Shown piece by piece: positions 5,678 to 12,771 of a DNA stretch of 13,600 nucleotides. The notes beneath the pieces are model-generated. The model saw nothing but the letters and a program-made list of their open reading frames with translations, did not search any database and was not told where the DNA came from. Both the position numbers and the translations under genes were made by a program. Source of the DNA: CAXBPY01 sp003455275 (GTDB lineage Bacteria; Bacteroidota; Bacteroidia; Chitinophagales; UBA10324); contig CAXBPY010000070.1 of NCBI GenBank assembly GCA_963977675.1, positions 1 through 13,600 on the forward strand, given 5' to 3'. Each line of letters opens with the position of its first letter. Positions within the stretch are counted from its first letter, which is position 1.

Positions 5678-7408
5678 GTGAGTAAGAAAAAAGCAGTTCA
5701 GGATTCAGGAAAAAAAATTCCGAAATCAATATCGTTGAATGAACCATGGTATTCACGAAACGCAATTCCACTCTTGATCGTGTTGGTGTTGCTTGTTTAT
5801 GTCCGAAGTATCGCACTTGGGTTTACTTATCTTGATGACACAATTTTTATTCTGGAAAAAGGCGGAGACAATGAAAAACTAAGCAACATTTTCAAAGTAT
5901 TTAATGAGGGTTGCTTTATGCCGAAAGACATTTATTACCGCCCGTTGTTTCGCGTAACTTTTATTATAGAAAGACAAATTCTTTACCTCTTTCCGATTAA
6001 TGATTTTGGAAATTATTCCATTCAGCTTGCACATATCACCAACATGATTCTTCATGCTGTTAGTGTTTGCCTTTTATTTCACTTGCTTCGAAAATTTTCT
6101 TTCAGCCGGGAAAATTCATTTTTATGGAGCGCGGTATTTGCCGTTCATCCGGTGTTGACCATGGCCGTAGCATGGATTCCGGGACGCAATGATTTAATGC
6201 TTGCTATTTTTCTTTTCGCTTACTTCATTCACTTTTTAAGTTATATAGAAACAAGAAAAACTAAAAACCTGATCTGGATGCTGGTGTTTTTGCTTCTCGG
6301 GTTCTTTACCAAAGAAACTTCAGTTTTCATTCCACTTGTTTCCGGAATTTATTTATTGATTTTCCAAAGCAGGGAAATTTTGAAACCAAAGTATTTGATC
6401 TTGTATGCCGCATTCGTTTTTGAAACTGCATTGTGGTACCTGATGAGAAAAAGAGTTTATGATCCATCAAGCGAACAATCAATTCATGATACTATTTCAA
6501 CCATCACAGAGCGTGTGCCGGGCCTGATTCAATACATCGGAAAAATATTTTTTCCTTTCAACCTTACTGTTTATCCAACAATTGCTGATACCACTTTCCT
6601 GTTCGGAATTATTGCTATTGCTGTGGCTCTGGTTTTCATTTTCCTTAATAAGGAAAGACAGGCGAAAAATATTTTATTTGGCGCAGCATGGTTTATTCTT
6701 TTCATTCTACCTTTCTTTTTTGTTCCGAAAAAAATTAACGATGCACTATATGAGCATCGACTTTACATTCCTTTCCTTGGAGGAATTTTTATTTTCAGAG
6801 AAGCACTTCCGTCCATTACAAAAATTTTGAAGAGCAACTGGAAAATTGCTTATGGTGCTGTCCTCTTTATTTTTTCAGGGATGACATTTTTTTATATGAA
6901 TAGTTTCAGTGATGAAATAACATTTTATAAAAAGGCGGTAACCGATTCACCAAGTTCAGGATATGCGACCAATATGCTTGGAATACGATTACAAAACGCC
7001 GGAAAGGATGAAGAAGCTCTCCCTTATTTTCAAAAAGCATTTTCGATTGACACCAATCTCAGGTATACAAGATATTTTTTGGCTACGCTTGATTATATGA
7101 AGCGTGATTCGTTTGAGCATGCGAAAAAATTATTGATTGCAGAAACCCTTCACACACCCGGATATGCGCCGTCATACTTTGAGCTGGCACACATTGCATT
7201 TCTTGAAAACAACAAACCCGGGATAATTTTTTACCTGAAAAAATGTTGTGAGTTAGCTCCATTGGATGATGTAATGAATAAAAATCTTTTAAGGGCCTAC
7301 ATTCAGCAAGGAGATAAAATAAATGCATTGAATCAAATTGCTGTGATGCAGAAAAATGGCATTGAGCCCGGGCAGGATTTGATAAATTCAGTGAATGCTC
7401 TTCACTGA
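5678..7408 (+). CDS. Polytopic GT-C/TMTC-like membrane protein with C-terminal TPR repeats
   Basis: This 576-residue protein starts at a GTG, 21 bases after purB. A basic N-terminus precedes the first membrane helix (about 30-49), which is followed by an exposed YLDDT (Asp53-Asp54), the place where GT-C glycosyltransferases keep catalytic acidic residues. Next come helices with FAVHPVLTMAVAWIPGRND, a stretch close to that of TMTC/O-mannosyltransferase-like proteins, and TKETSVFIPLV. Several more helices run to about residue 410. The C-terminal region (about 425-576) is a TPR array, with units such as GKDEEALPYFQKAFSID. The likely role is transfer of sugar from a lipid-linked donor to protein outside the cytoplasmic membrane. 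That is inference; the substrate is unknown. TPRs may recognise the target protein. The link with purB looks positional only. Confidence 0.75.
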   Translation: MSKKKAVQDSGKKIPKSISLNEPWYSRNAIPLLIVLVLLVYVRSIALGFTYLDDTIFILEKGGDNEKLSNIFKVFNEGCFMPKDIYYRPLFRVTFIIERQILYLFPINDFGNYSIQLAHITNMILHAVSVCLLFHLLRKFSFSRENSFLWSAVFAVHPVLTMAVAWIPGRNDLMLAIFLFAYFIHFLSYIETRKTKNLIWMLVFLLLGFFTKETSVFIPLVSGIYLLIFQSREILKPKYLILYAAFVFETALWYLMRKRVYDPSSEQSIHDTISTITERVPGLIQYIGKIFFPFNLTVYPTIADTTFLFGIIAIAVALVFIFLNKERQAKNILFGAAWFILFILPFFFVPKKINDALYEHRLYIPFLGGIFIFREALPSITKILKSNWKIAYGAVLFIFSGMTFFYMNSFSDEITFYKKAVTDSPSSGYATNMLGIRLQNAGKDEEALPYFQKAFSIDTNLRYTRYFLATLDYMKRDSFEHAKKLLIAETLHTPGYAPSYFELAHIAFLENNKPGIIFYLKKCCELAPLDDVMNKNLLRAYIQQGDKINALNQIAVMQKNGIEPGQDLINSVNALH

Positions 7409-7417
7409 AATATTTAG

Positions 7418-8149
7418 TTAATACAATGGGCATAATACTGTATCAGCATCAGAGCAAACCTGGTGATTGATATCAATGAAACCCTGGTATCCATTCGAAT
7501 ATGAATCTTTGTTTATCCATTGTCTCCACCAGTGAAGTTTTGCGTTTACAGGTTTGGTGATATTGCTGGTAAAAACATCCTTAATATGCAAGGTTGGAAA
7601 CTGAACAGTTGTGTCATGAAATGGTCCCGTGAAATATTGGTATGGAGTAATTCCCTCTCCAAAATGACCATGTGAATCAACCGGAATCAACTCATAATAA
7701 AATGTATCCTTATTAGTGAGCGGATATTGATAGTTGAAATCAAATTTTGCCACACAATTCATCAGTGTATCATTCGGATAGAAGTCATATTGGCCGGGTG
7801 TAGCAAAAAAGGAAATATTTCTTTCAGGCAAAACCAATTCAAAGCCATATGAATTGGTTGATGGAATTAATTCATGGTGAGAAATTTTGATCTTAAAAAA
7901 ATATCGCCCTGATTCATCGGTATAACCGACCAAACTATCAAACACGCTTGCCGAAAAACACCCCCAGGACCATTTACGAATAACTACTTTTTCATTGCTA
8001 ATTACATTTCCATAGCAATCGCTATAAATTATACCTGTAAAATTCTTTTCAATTGGATTCGGATCATAATACGGATCGCGTTTACAACTGAAGATGCTCC
8101 AGATCAAAATGATTGAAAGAAAAAAAGTAATGCCATTGACTTTCTTCAT
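7418..8149 (-). CDS. Putative lipoprotein with a carboxypeptidase-regulatory-like (prealbumin-type) domain
   Basis: I do not recognise a named family. The 243-residue product begins with a lipoprotein signal peptide (MKK, hydrophobic stretch, IFSC). Cys22 would be the lipidated residue, though Phe at -2 is unusual for a lipobox. Residues 37-87 (FTGIIYSDCYGNVISNEKVV ending in GYTDESGRYFFKI) resemble the carboxypeptidase-regulatory-like/CnaB-type beta fold of many Bacteroidota surface proteins. The remainder is beta-rich and aromatic, with no motif I know. The ATG at 8149 is chosen because it alone gives the signal peptide; a longer frame to 8251 would run into the cbs coding end. The gene is 46 bases downstream of cbs and may be its read-through partner. 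It converges on the TPR protein gene with only 9 bases between the stops. Confidence 0.7.
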   Translation of the reverse strand: MKKVNGITFFLSIILIWSIFSCKRDPYYDPNPIEKNFTGIIYSDCYGNVISNEKVVIRKWSWGCFSASVFDSLVGYTDESGRYFFKIKISHHELIPSTNSYGFELVLPERNISFFATPGQYDFYPNDTLMNCVAKFDFNYQYPLTNKDTFYYELIPVDSHGHFGEGITPYQYFTGPFHDTTVQFPTLHIKDVFTSNITKPVNAKLHWWRQWINKDSYSNGYQGFIDINHQVCSDADTVLCPLY

Positions 8150-8195
8150 TTCAGAGAGCGAAATTTTTTTTATTGAACTATATAAAAAATCAGTT

Positions 8196-9542
8196 TCACA
8201 TCGCCGCAATAATGTCGTACTTGGTGATGATGTGAAGATTTCCCATTGCATCTTTTGAAAGCACTGCCGGATTTTCCTTAGTGATGAATTTCGAAAGCTT
8301 TTCTACCGCCGTATCAATACTCACTTCCGGAAATGGTTTTTCCATCACTTCTCCAATTGATTTCTTACGAACCTCGTGATCTTCGAGCAGAAGGTTAAAT
8401 ATTTTGCTTTCTGTTATGGAGCCAACTACTTTTTCACTTTCTATTACCGGCAGCTGATCGATTTCATTTTTCTTCATTGCAATAATTGCTTCACCAACGG
8501 TTTGTGATGGAGCAACAGAAATAATTTTTCCGCTTCTGCCTTTCAACAAATCATTCACAGTTTTTACATCAAGAAATCCGCGCTCGCGCATCCAGTCATC
8601 ATTATAAAGTTTACCGACATAGCGGCTTCCGTGATCGTGAAATATTACCACCACCAAATCATCTTTTTTCAATTTGTCTTTCATCTGCAACAAACCCTGC
8701 ACAGCTGAACCGGCAGAGTATCCAACGAAAATTCCTTCCTCCTTTGTGATGCGGCGAGCCATTATCGCTCCGGCTTTATCAGTCACTTTTTCAAAATGAT
8801 CAATGAGTTTGAAGTCAACATTTGCCGGAAGGATATCTTCACCAATTCCTTCAGTGATATACGGATAAATTTCCTTCTCATCAAGAATTCCCGTCTCGTG
8901 ATATTTTTTTAATACTGAACCATAAGTATCAATTGCCCATGCCTTCACATTCGGGTTTTGCTCTTTCAGATATTTTGATGTGCCGGAAATTGTTCCGCCT
9001 GTTCCTGTTCCGACAACAAGATGCGTGATTTTTCCTTCTGTCTGCTTCCAGATTTCGGGCCCTGTGCCTTCGTAGTGAGCAAGCGTGTTGCTGAGATTGT
9101 TGTATTGATCAGGTTTCCACGAGTTCGGAGTTTCTTCACTCAATCGTTTCGAAACAGAATAATAACTGCGCGGATCGTCTGCTTCCACATTCGTTGGGCA
9201 CACAATCACCTCTGCGCCTACTGCGCGAAGTATATCTGCTTTCTCCTTGCTTTGTTTATCAGTGGTTGTGAAAATGCACTTGTAACCTTTTGCAATGGCA
9301 TAAAGAGCGAGTCCCATTCCGGTGTTTCCGCTTGTGCCTTCAATGATTGTATACCCTGGTTTTATCAATCCGTTTTTTTCAGCGTCTTGCAGCATCTTCA
9401 CTCCAATTCTGTCCTTGATTGAATTACCAGGATTGAACGATTCAACTTTTGCAAGTACGGTGCACGGCAATTCTTTGGTAACACTAGTCAACTTTACGAG
9501 CGGTGTGTTGCCGATGGTTTCGATAATGCTGTTGTAAAACAT
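8196..9542 (-). CDS. cbs: Cystathionine beta-synthase (PLP enzyme with C-terminal CBS-domain pair)
   Basis: The enzyme joins serine (or an activated serine) and homocysteine to form cystathionine, the entry to transsulfuration, and can also release H2S. The 448-residue protein has a fold-type II PLP domain: Lys43 in NPGNSIKDR binds PLP, GTSGNTG (69-75) is the substrate loop, GTGTGGT (178-184) binds the PLP phosphate, and GYSAGSA follows. Segments such as NTLAHYEGTGPEI, EGIGEDILP and the NDDWMRERGFL linker match eukaryotic cystathionine beta-synthase better than plain cysteine synthase. There is no N-terminal haem-binding extension. Residues about 330-448 form two CBS motifs (VGEAIIAMKKNEIDQLPVI and a weaker second), usually an adenosyl-ligand regulatory module. 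The start is an unambiguous ATG. Cysteine synthase activity is the alternative. Confidence 0.92.
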   Translation of the reverse strand: MFYNSIIETIGNTPLVKLTSVTKELPCTVLAKVESFNPGNSIKDRIGVKMLQDAEKNGLIKPGYTIIEGTSGNTGMGLALYAIAKGYKCIFTTTDKQSKEKADILRAVGAEVIVCPTNVEADDPRSYYSVSKRLSEETPNSWKPDQYNNLSNTLAHYEGTGPEIWKQTEGKITHLVVGTGTGGTISGTSKYLKEQNPNVKAWAIDTYGSVLKKYHETGILDEKEIYPYITEGIGEDILPANVDFKLIDHFEKVTDKAGAIMARRITKEEGIFVGYSAGSAVQGLLQMKDKLKKDDLVVVIFHDHGSRYVGKLYNDDWMRERGFLDVKTVNDLLKGRSGKIISVAPSQTVGEAIIAMKKNEIDQLPVIESEKVVGSITESKIFNLLLEDHEVRKKSIGEVMEKPFPEVSIDTAVEKLSKFITKENPAVLSKDAMGNLHIITKYDIIAAM

Positions 9543-9560
9543 GGGGCGAAAATAAAAACT

Positions 9561-9574
9561 GACAGAAGACAGAA
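9561..9574. repeat. Short tandem repeat GACAGAA x2
   Basis: Two exact 7-base units (9561-9567 and 9568-9574) lie in the 66-base gap between cbs and the SCP2 gene. The stretch is purine-rich on the plus strand. No function can be assigned. Confidence 0.5.
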
Positions 9575-9608
9575 GATGGTAGAATGAAGAAGTTGCTGAC
9601 AGCCGATG

Positions 9609-9947
9609 CTATTTGAATTCCTTCATAGGAATAAACATCTCTACAAATTTTAATAGCGAACCAATGTTGCTCACTTTTATCTTTCCGAACATTACGGCCA
9701 TTTGTGCATTCATTTTTCCGAGTTCGGTGTCAGCATAAATTTCATCGGTAGTTTCAATAATACATTTTGGTTCTCCATCGAGTCCTTCATTCACTTCGCA
9801 CTTTCCGTCTTTTACAGTAACAGTGAAATTGCCTCCATTAGCGCCAGATATTTTGAAGTGATAAAGAATATCAATTCCCACACCTGCACCCGGTTTCATT
9901 CGTTGTGGAAGCGATTGAATAATTTCTTTTGCTGTTTCTAATGCCAT
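9609..9947 (-). CDS. SCP2 sterol-carrier-domain protein
   Basis: This 112-residue protein is a stand-alone SCP2 domain, a small alpha/beta fold with a hydrophobic tunnel that binds lipids or acyl-CoA. The typical order is present: an amphipathic N-terminal helix (ALETAKEIIQSLPQRM), strands around IDILYHFKISG and GGNFTVTVKDGKCEV, the segment PKCIIETTDEIYADTELGKM, and the C-terminal GKIKVSNIGSLLKFVEMF, which closes the cavity. It has no signal peptide and should be cytoplasmic. In bacteria the ligand and role of such single-domain proteins are generally unknown. It starts 30 bases downstream of a strong hairpin, so it is probably transcribed separately from the sigma-factor pair. It may be read together with cbs, which begins 66 bases after its stop. 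Confidence 0.88.
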   Translation of the reverse strand: MALETAKEIIQSLPQRMKPGAGVGIDILYHFKISGANGGNFTVTVKDGKCEVNEGLDGEPKCIIETTDEIYADTELGKMNAQMAVMFGKIKVSNIGSLLKFVEMFIPMKEFK

Positions 9948-9976
9948 TGAAAAAATTTTTTCTTCAATGATAACAA

Positions 9977-10007
9977 GGCTGTCGCTGTTTTAAAAACAGT
10001 GACGGCC
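9977..10007 (-). terminator. Strong hairpin, probable terminator of the sigma-factor operon
   Basis: A near-perfect inverted repeat: 15 bases starting GGCTGTCGCTG pair with 15 bases ending CAGTGACGGCC, with two G-T pairs and an A/T-rich tip. On the minus strand it begins 8 bases after the stop of the barrel-like gene and is followed by TTGTTATC, a modest T tract. It lies before the SCP2 start, so it should insulate the two transcripts. Confidence 0.65.
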
Positions 10008-10014
10008 TATTAAA

Positions 10015-11304
10015 TTAAAAACGATAAAGTACCGCGGCATTCATTCCTAGGTTTAAGTCGTGTTGATGTAATGAACTTGATTTTACATAACGATCAGTGA
10101 TTGCATACATTGAACTAAATCCGGATTGAAGTGCAAAATGTTTTGATAGTGAATATCGAATAGAGGAGTTCAACCTGGCTTTTAAATAAAATCGATTTAG
10201 CGTAACACCCGGTTGAATTGCTTCCAGCGCATCAAGGTTACTGTTACCAATATAATGGGGCTGATAAACAGTTGAGCTACCAGAGTATTTCATCAGATAT
10301 TCAGTTCTCAATCCGCTTGAAATATTCCAATTCAATTTTGGGAAAGACAACAATGGAATCCCAACCTGAAAATCAAAAAATACTGATTTGAAATATTCAG
10401 ATCCTACAATAGCCTTAGCCTGAGACAAAGCAATCGTATATCCTGTTGAGGTGTCCTTTATAAAAACTGTATTAGAAAATTTTTGCGTCAGCTCGTAATA
10501 CCCAGCTCCCAAATTGAATTCAAGGTTGTGGAGTTTGGGAATTGTATAGATAAGATTTAATGAGCCATCGAAATATGTGGATGGTAATTTGAAGAAAGAT
10601 TGAAGCGAGTCCGAATTTTTCAAATAAGAATCCTGATGCATATATGATGTTGCTGCCATCAACATCCATCGGCTCTGTTTATCGGGAAAATGGTTTTTAA
10701 CAATTAATTGCGTGAGATGCAAAGTCGGATCTACTTTGAAAACAAAGCTGCAAAAAGGAATTTCATTTATAGTTTTTATTGAATCCTTAATGATAAGGTT
10801 TTCAGCTTTATCTGAACTTGGAATTAATTGATATGAGGCAGCGGCAGCATCTTCCACTTTCAATTCCGAATTTTCTTCAGATGAATGGGTTACCTTAATG
10901 TCATGCCTAAGTTTTTCATTTTTTTCAGAGCTTAATATTTTTTTCTCCTCACCGGGATTTAAGACTTTAGAAATTTTTGTTTCCGTTGTCTGATTAACGC
11001 CCAATGGTGCTTCTCTGCTCAAATGTTTAGAAGGTCTGTCATTCAATTTAACATTCGAAATTTTATTTCCGTGTAAAAAAGTAAGTGAATCAAGTTTTAA
11101 ATCATTATATAAAAAATAAATCCCGCCTAATATGATCAGACAACCTACAACAGAATAAATCCAAAACAAAAATCCTTTCTTGTTTCTATTTTGATTCAAT
11201 GCAACTTCTACATTCAGCCAAACACTGTTATCAGGCGTTGGTTGAAATGCATCGGCAAGTTGCCGCGCCTTCAATTCCCAATTATTGTTTTCAAACTCTT
11301 TCAT
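10015..11304 (-). CDS. Sigma-factor partner protein: cytoplasmic segment, one membrane helix, C-terminal beta-barrel-like region
   Basis: No named family is recognised with certainty. The 429-residue protein has three visible parts. Residues 1-43 are a soluble N-terminus (ELKARQLADAFQPTPDNSVW) of the kind seen before the membrane helix in Bacteroidota proteins encoded next to ECF sigma factors. Residues 45-66 form one hydrophobic helix (WIYSVVGCLIILGGIYF). Residues about 70-175 are low-complexity, Lys/Ser/Glu-rich linker. Residues about 195-429 alternate polar and aromatic/hydrophobic residues and end in LYRF, with the terminal Phe typical of outer-membrane barrel proteins. The ATG overlaps the end of the sigma gene by 14 bases, pointing to coupled translation and a functional pair. 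The likely role is membrane-bound anti-sigma factor or sensor; this is inference. A short, soluble beta-sandwich is an alternative for the C-terminus. Confidence 0.75.
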   Translation of the reverse strand: MKEFENNNWELKARQLADAFQPTPDNSVWLNVEVALNQNRNKKGFLFWIYSVVGCLIILGGIYFLYNDLKLDSLTFLHGNKISNVKLNDRPSKHLSREAPLGVNQTTETKISKVLNPGEEKKILSSEKNEKLRHDIKVTHSSEENSELKVEDAAAASYQLIPSSDKAENLIIKDSIKTINEIPFCSFVFKVDPTLHLTQLIVKNHFPDKQSRWMLMAATSYMHQDSYLKNSDSLQSFFKLPSTYFDGSLNLIYTIPKLHNLEFNLGAGYYELTQKFSNTVFIKDTSTGYTIALSQAKAIVGSEYFKSVFFDFQVGIPLLSFPKLNWNISSGLRTEYLMKYSGSSTVYQPHYIGNSNLDALEAIQPGVTLNRFYLKARLNSSIRYSLSKHFALQSGFSSMYAITDRYVKSSSLHQHDLNLGMNAAVLYRF

Positions 11305-11848
11305 ATTCTTTCACTTTAAATCTTTCATGAATTATTTGTTCCAGTTTTGACTTTGCTCTTGTGTATTGCGAGCGGCTGGTACTTTCAGTTATTCCAAGCA
11401 TCTCTCCCACTTCTTTATGAGAATATCCTTCCACAGCAAACAGATTAAATACTGCTTTAAATCCATCCGGCAGTTTTGAAATACATTTTACCAAATCTTC
11501 TGATTGCAACCGGTTTATTATTTCAGGTGATGTCGAGTAATTTTTCTTTTCAATTTTTTCTTCGTCTTCAAACAAATGTTTGCTTCTTGATTTTAGAAAA
11601 TCGAGAGCTGTGTTTACCATAATTCTTCTTACCCACGCTTCGAGCGGTCCATCCCCTTTAAATGATTTCAGTCGGGTAAAAACTTTTATGAATCCTTCCT
11701 GCAAAATGTCGCGCGCATCTTCTCCGTTTTTTGCATAGCGGTAGCACACACCGTTCATTTTCGGCGCATACAAATCATACAATCTTTTTTGAGCTGCTGC
11801 ATTTCCGCGAAGGCAAAGTTGCACCAACTCATTATCCGTTTCGCTCAT
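11291..11848 (-). CDS. ECF-family RNA polymerase sigma factor
   Basis: This 185-residue sigma-70 family protein contains only the two domains of ECF factors. Region 2 covers about residues 20-86: AQKRLYDLYAPKMNGVCYRY, then the core-binding and -10-recognition segment with DARDILQEGFIKVF and PLEAWVRRIMVNTALDFLK. Region 4 covers about 118-172: LPDGFKAVFNLFAVEGYSHK and a helix-turn-helix with EVGEMLGITESTSRSQ. An acidic/basic linker separates them. It would direct polymerase to a small set of promoters, probably including its own. The ATG at 11848 is the natural start. Its stop overlaps the start of the downstream membrane protein gene, the usual place for a regulator of the sigma factor. Repeated TGCAAA words lie in the upstream gap. 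Confidence 0.95.
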   Translation of the reverse strand: MSETDNELVQLCLRGNAAAQKRLYDLYAPKMNGVCYRYAKNGEDARDILQEGFIKVFTRLKSFKGDGPLEAWVRRIMVNTALDFLKSRSKHLFEDEEKIEKKNYSTSPEIINRLQSEDLVKCISKLPDGFKAVFNLFAVEGYSHKEVGEMLGITESTSRSQYTRAKSKLEQIIHERFKVKEYERV

Positions 11849-11856
11849 TCAATCTG

Positions 11857-11902
11857 TGCAAAGTGTAAAGCTAGGTTTCTGCAAATGAAATTTGGTTTTG
11901 CA
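11857..11902. promoter_or_regulatory. Cluster of TGCAAA words upstream of the sigma gene
   Basis: TGCAAA occurs at 11857-11862 and 11880-11885, and its complement TTTGCA at 11897-11902. The last two form an inverted repeat with an 11-base spacer. Read toward the sigma gene, two TTTG words are separated by 19 bases, the second 10 bases from the ATG. A target for the sigma factor or an operator is possible, but no standard TANNTTTG box is present. Confidence 0.3.
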
Positions 11903-12026
11903 AGGAATGACTCTCAAATTTTCATTTATGCTGCATTACAGGTAAAAAAATATTTCTGAGGAAACTTCTTGTATTCTTTTAAAAAAAGGTAAGTATTTTT
12001 TAATTTCATACCTCTATAAAAAAGTT

Positions 12027-12638
12027 ATGAATCATTCAGAAATAAAAAAACTAAAACAAGTAAGCTGGATTGCCGCCGGAAGTTTTTTCGGTTCGGTGCC
12101 TTGCTTTCCGCTCACATTGTTGTTTTCACCAATCCCTGATTTCACACAAGACCCGCCAACCATTCCGCAAACCATGCTCACGCTCGGGCAAATTGGAACA
12201 GCATTCTTGATTCTCGGTTGCGTGGCGCTCGGAATAAAACTCGCTGACGAAAAAAAGATAATTCACTCCATCGGTTTCACCATGATGAGTGTGGCGCAGG
12301 GAGTCATCTTCGTTCTTTATCTTATTTCATATAACGGGCACGAAAAACTCGAGGAAGCATATCGCATATTTTCAGCGAGTTTGTATCTGCTTATTCCTTC
12401 AATGATACTGATTGCAATCTATTCTGAATTTCCATTATGGCTTCGTCTGCTGGGATTAGCAGGTTGCATTCCTTATATCGTTGAGAACATTACATTTTCT
12501 GTGACTGGTTCCTTTAACCAAACCATTATGACCATTGACGGTATCGGAAATATTCTCATGAACCTGACAGTTCTCTGCTGGGGAATTTTTGTTTTGAGGA
12601 ATATGAAGAAGGAGTTGAAGAAATTTTCTGCGGATTAG
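12027..12638 (+). CDS. Six-helix membrane protein of unknown function
   Basis: I do not recognise the family. The 203-residue protein has about six hydrophobic helices (roughly 12-34, 50-71, 79-101, 113-132, 138-158 and 168-190). A short basic N-terminus (KKLKQ) and a basic C-terminus (RNMKKELKK) put both ends on the cytoplasmic side by the positive-inside rule. Loops are short; the longest, between helices 1 and 2, is proline-rich (FTQDPPTIPQ). There is no obvious catalytic motif. The pattern resembles small integral proteins of the DUF998/DUF4386 kind, but this is only a general likeness. The gene is divergent from the sigma factor with a 178-base gap, so it could share that regulatory region. 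No Shine-Dalgarno site is visible before the ATG. Confidence 0.8.
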   Translation: MNHSEIKKLKQVSWIAAGSFFGSVPCFPLTLLFSPIPDFTQDPPTIPQTMLTLGQIGTAFLILGCVALGIKLADEKKIIHSIGFTMMSVAQGVIFVLYLISYNGHEKLEEAYRIFSASLYLLIPSMILIAIYSEFPLWLRLLGLAGCIPYIVENITFSVTGSFNQTIMTIDGIGNILMNLTVLCWGIFVLRNMKKELKKFSAD

Positions 12639-12656
12639 TAATTCTACTTTATAAAA

Positions 12657-12675
12657 GAGCAGAACTCAGTTGCTC
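12657..12675 (+). terminator. Weak hairpin after the six-helix membrane protein
   Basis: GAGC-AG-AAC pairs with GTTGCTC around a TCA loop (7 bp with a two-base bulge), 18 bases past the stop codon. No T run follows directly, so termination here would be weak at best. Confidence 0.25.
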
Positions 12676-12744
12676 ATTGCAATTTCTTAGTTAGTTCCTC
12701 TTGTAAAAATTTTATAGAAATATTTTTCTCTTTTTTAAAATTAC

Positions 12745-12771
12745 ATGACTGATCAAACTGTTTCTTCATGA
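12745..12771 (+). other. Possible leader micro-ORF (8 codons)
   Basis: ATG at 12745 opens MTDQTVSS. Its TGA stop (12769-12771) overlaps the ATG of the next gene in an ATGA arrangement. This is compatible with coupled re-initiation, but a frame this short can easily arise by chance. Confidence 0.2.

Noticed and set aside
8150..8251. Upstream extension of the lipoprotein frame, overlapping the end of cbs
   Set aside because: The extra 34 residues show no family-like features and would bury the lipoprotein signal peptide. The ATG at 8149 gives a clean signal peptide, and the extension lies partly in the cbs coding end.
9021..9422. Plus-strand open frame inside cbs (133 codons)
   Set aside because: It lies wholly antisense to a well-conserved enzyme gene. 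Its translation is Cys/Phe/Ile-rich without family motifs, as expected for a shadow frame.
12721..12728. TATTTTTC as a -7 box for the secreted-protein gene
   Set aside because: The last position does not match TANNTTTG, and the upstream CTTG is at a poor spacing of 17 bases in very AT-rich sequence, where such matches arise by chance.
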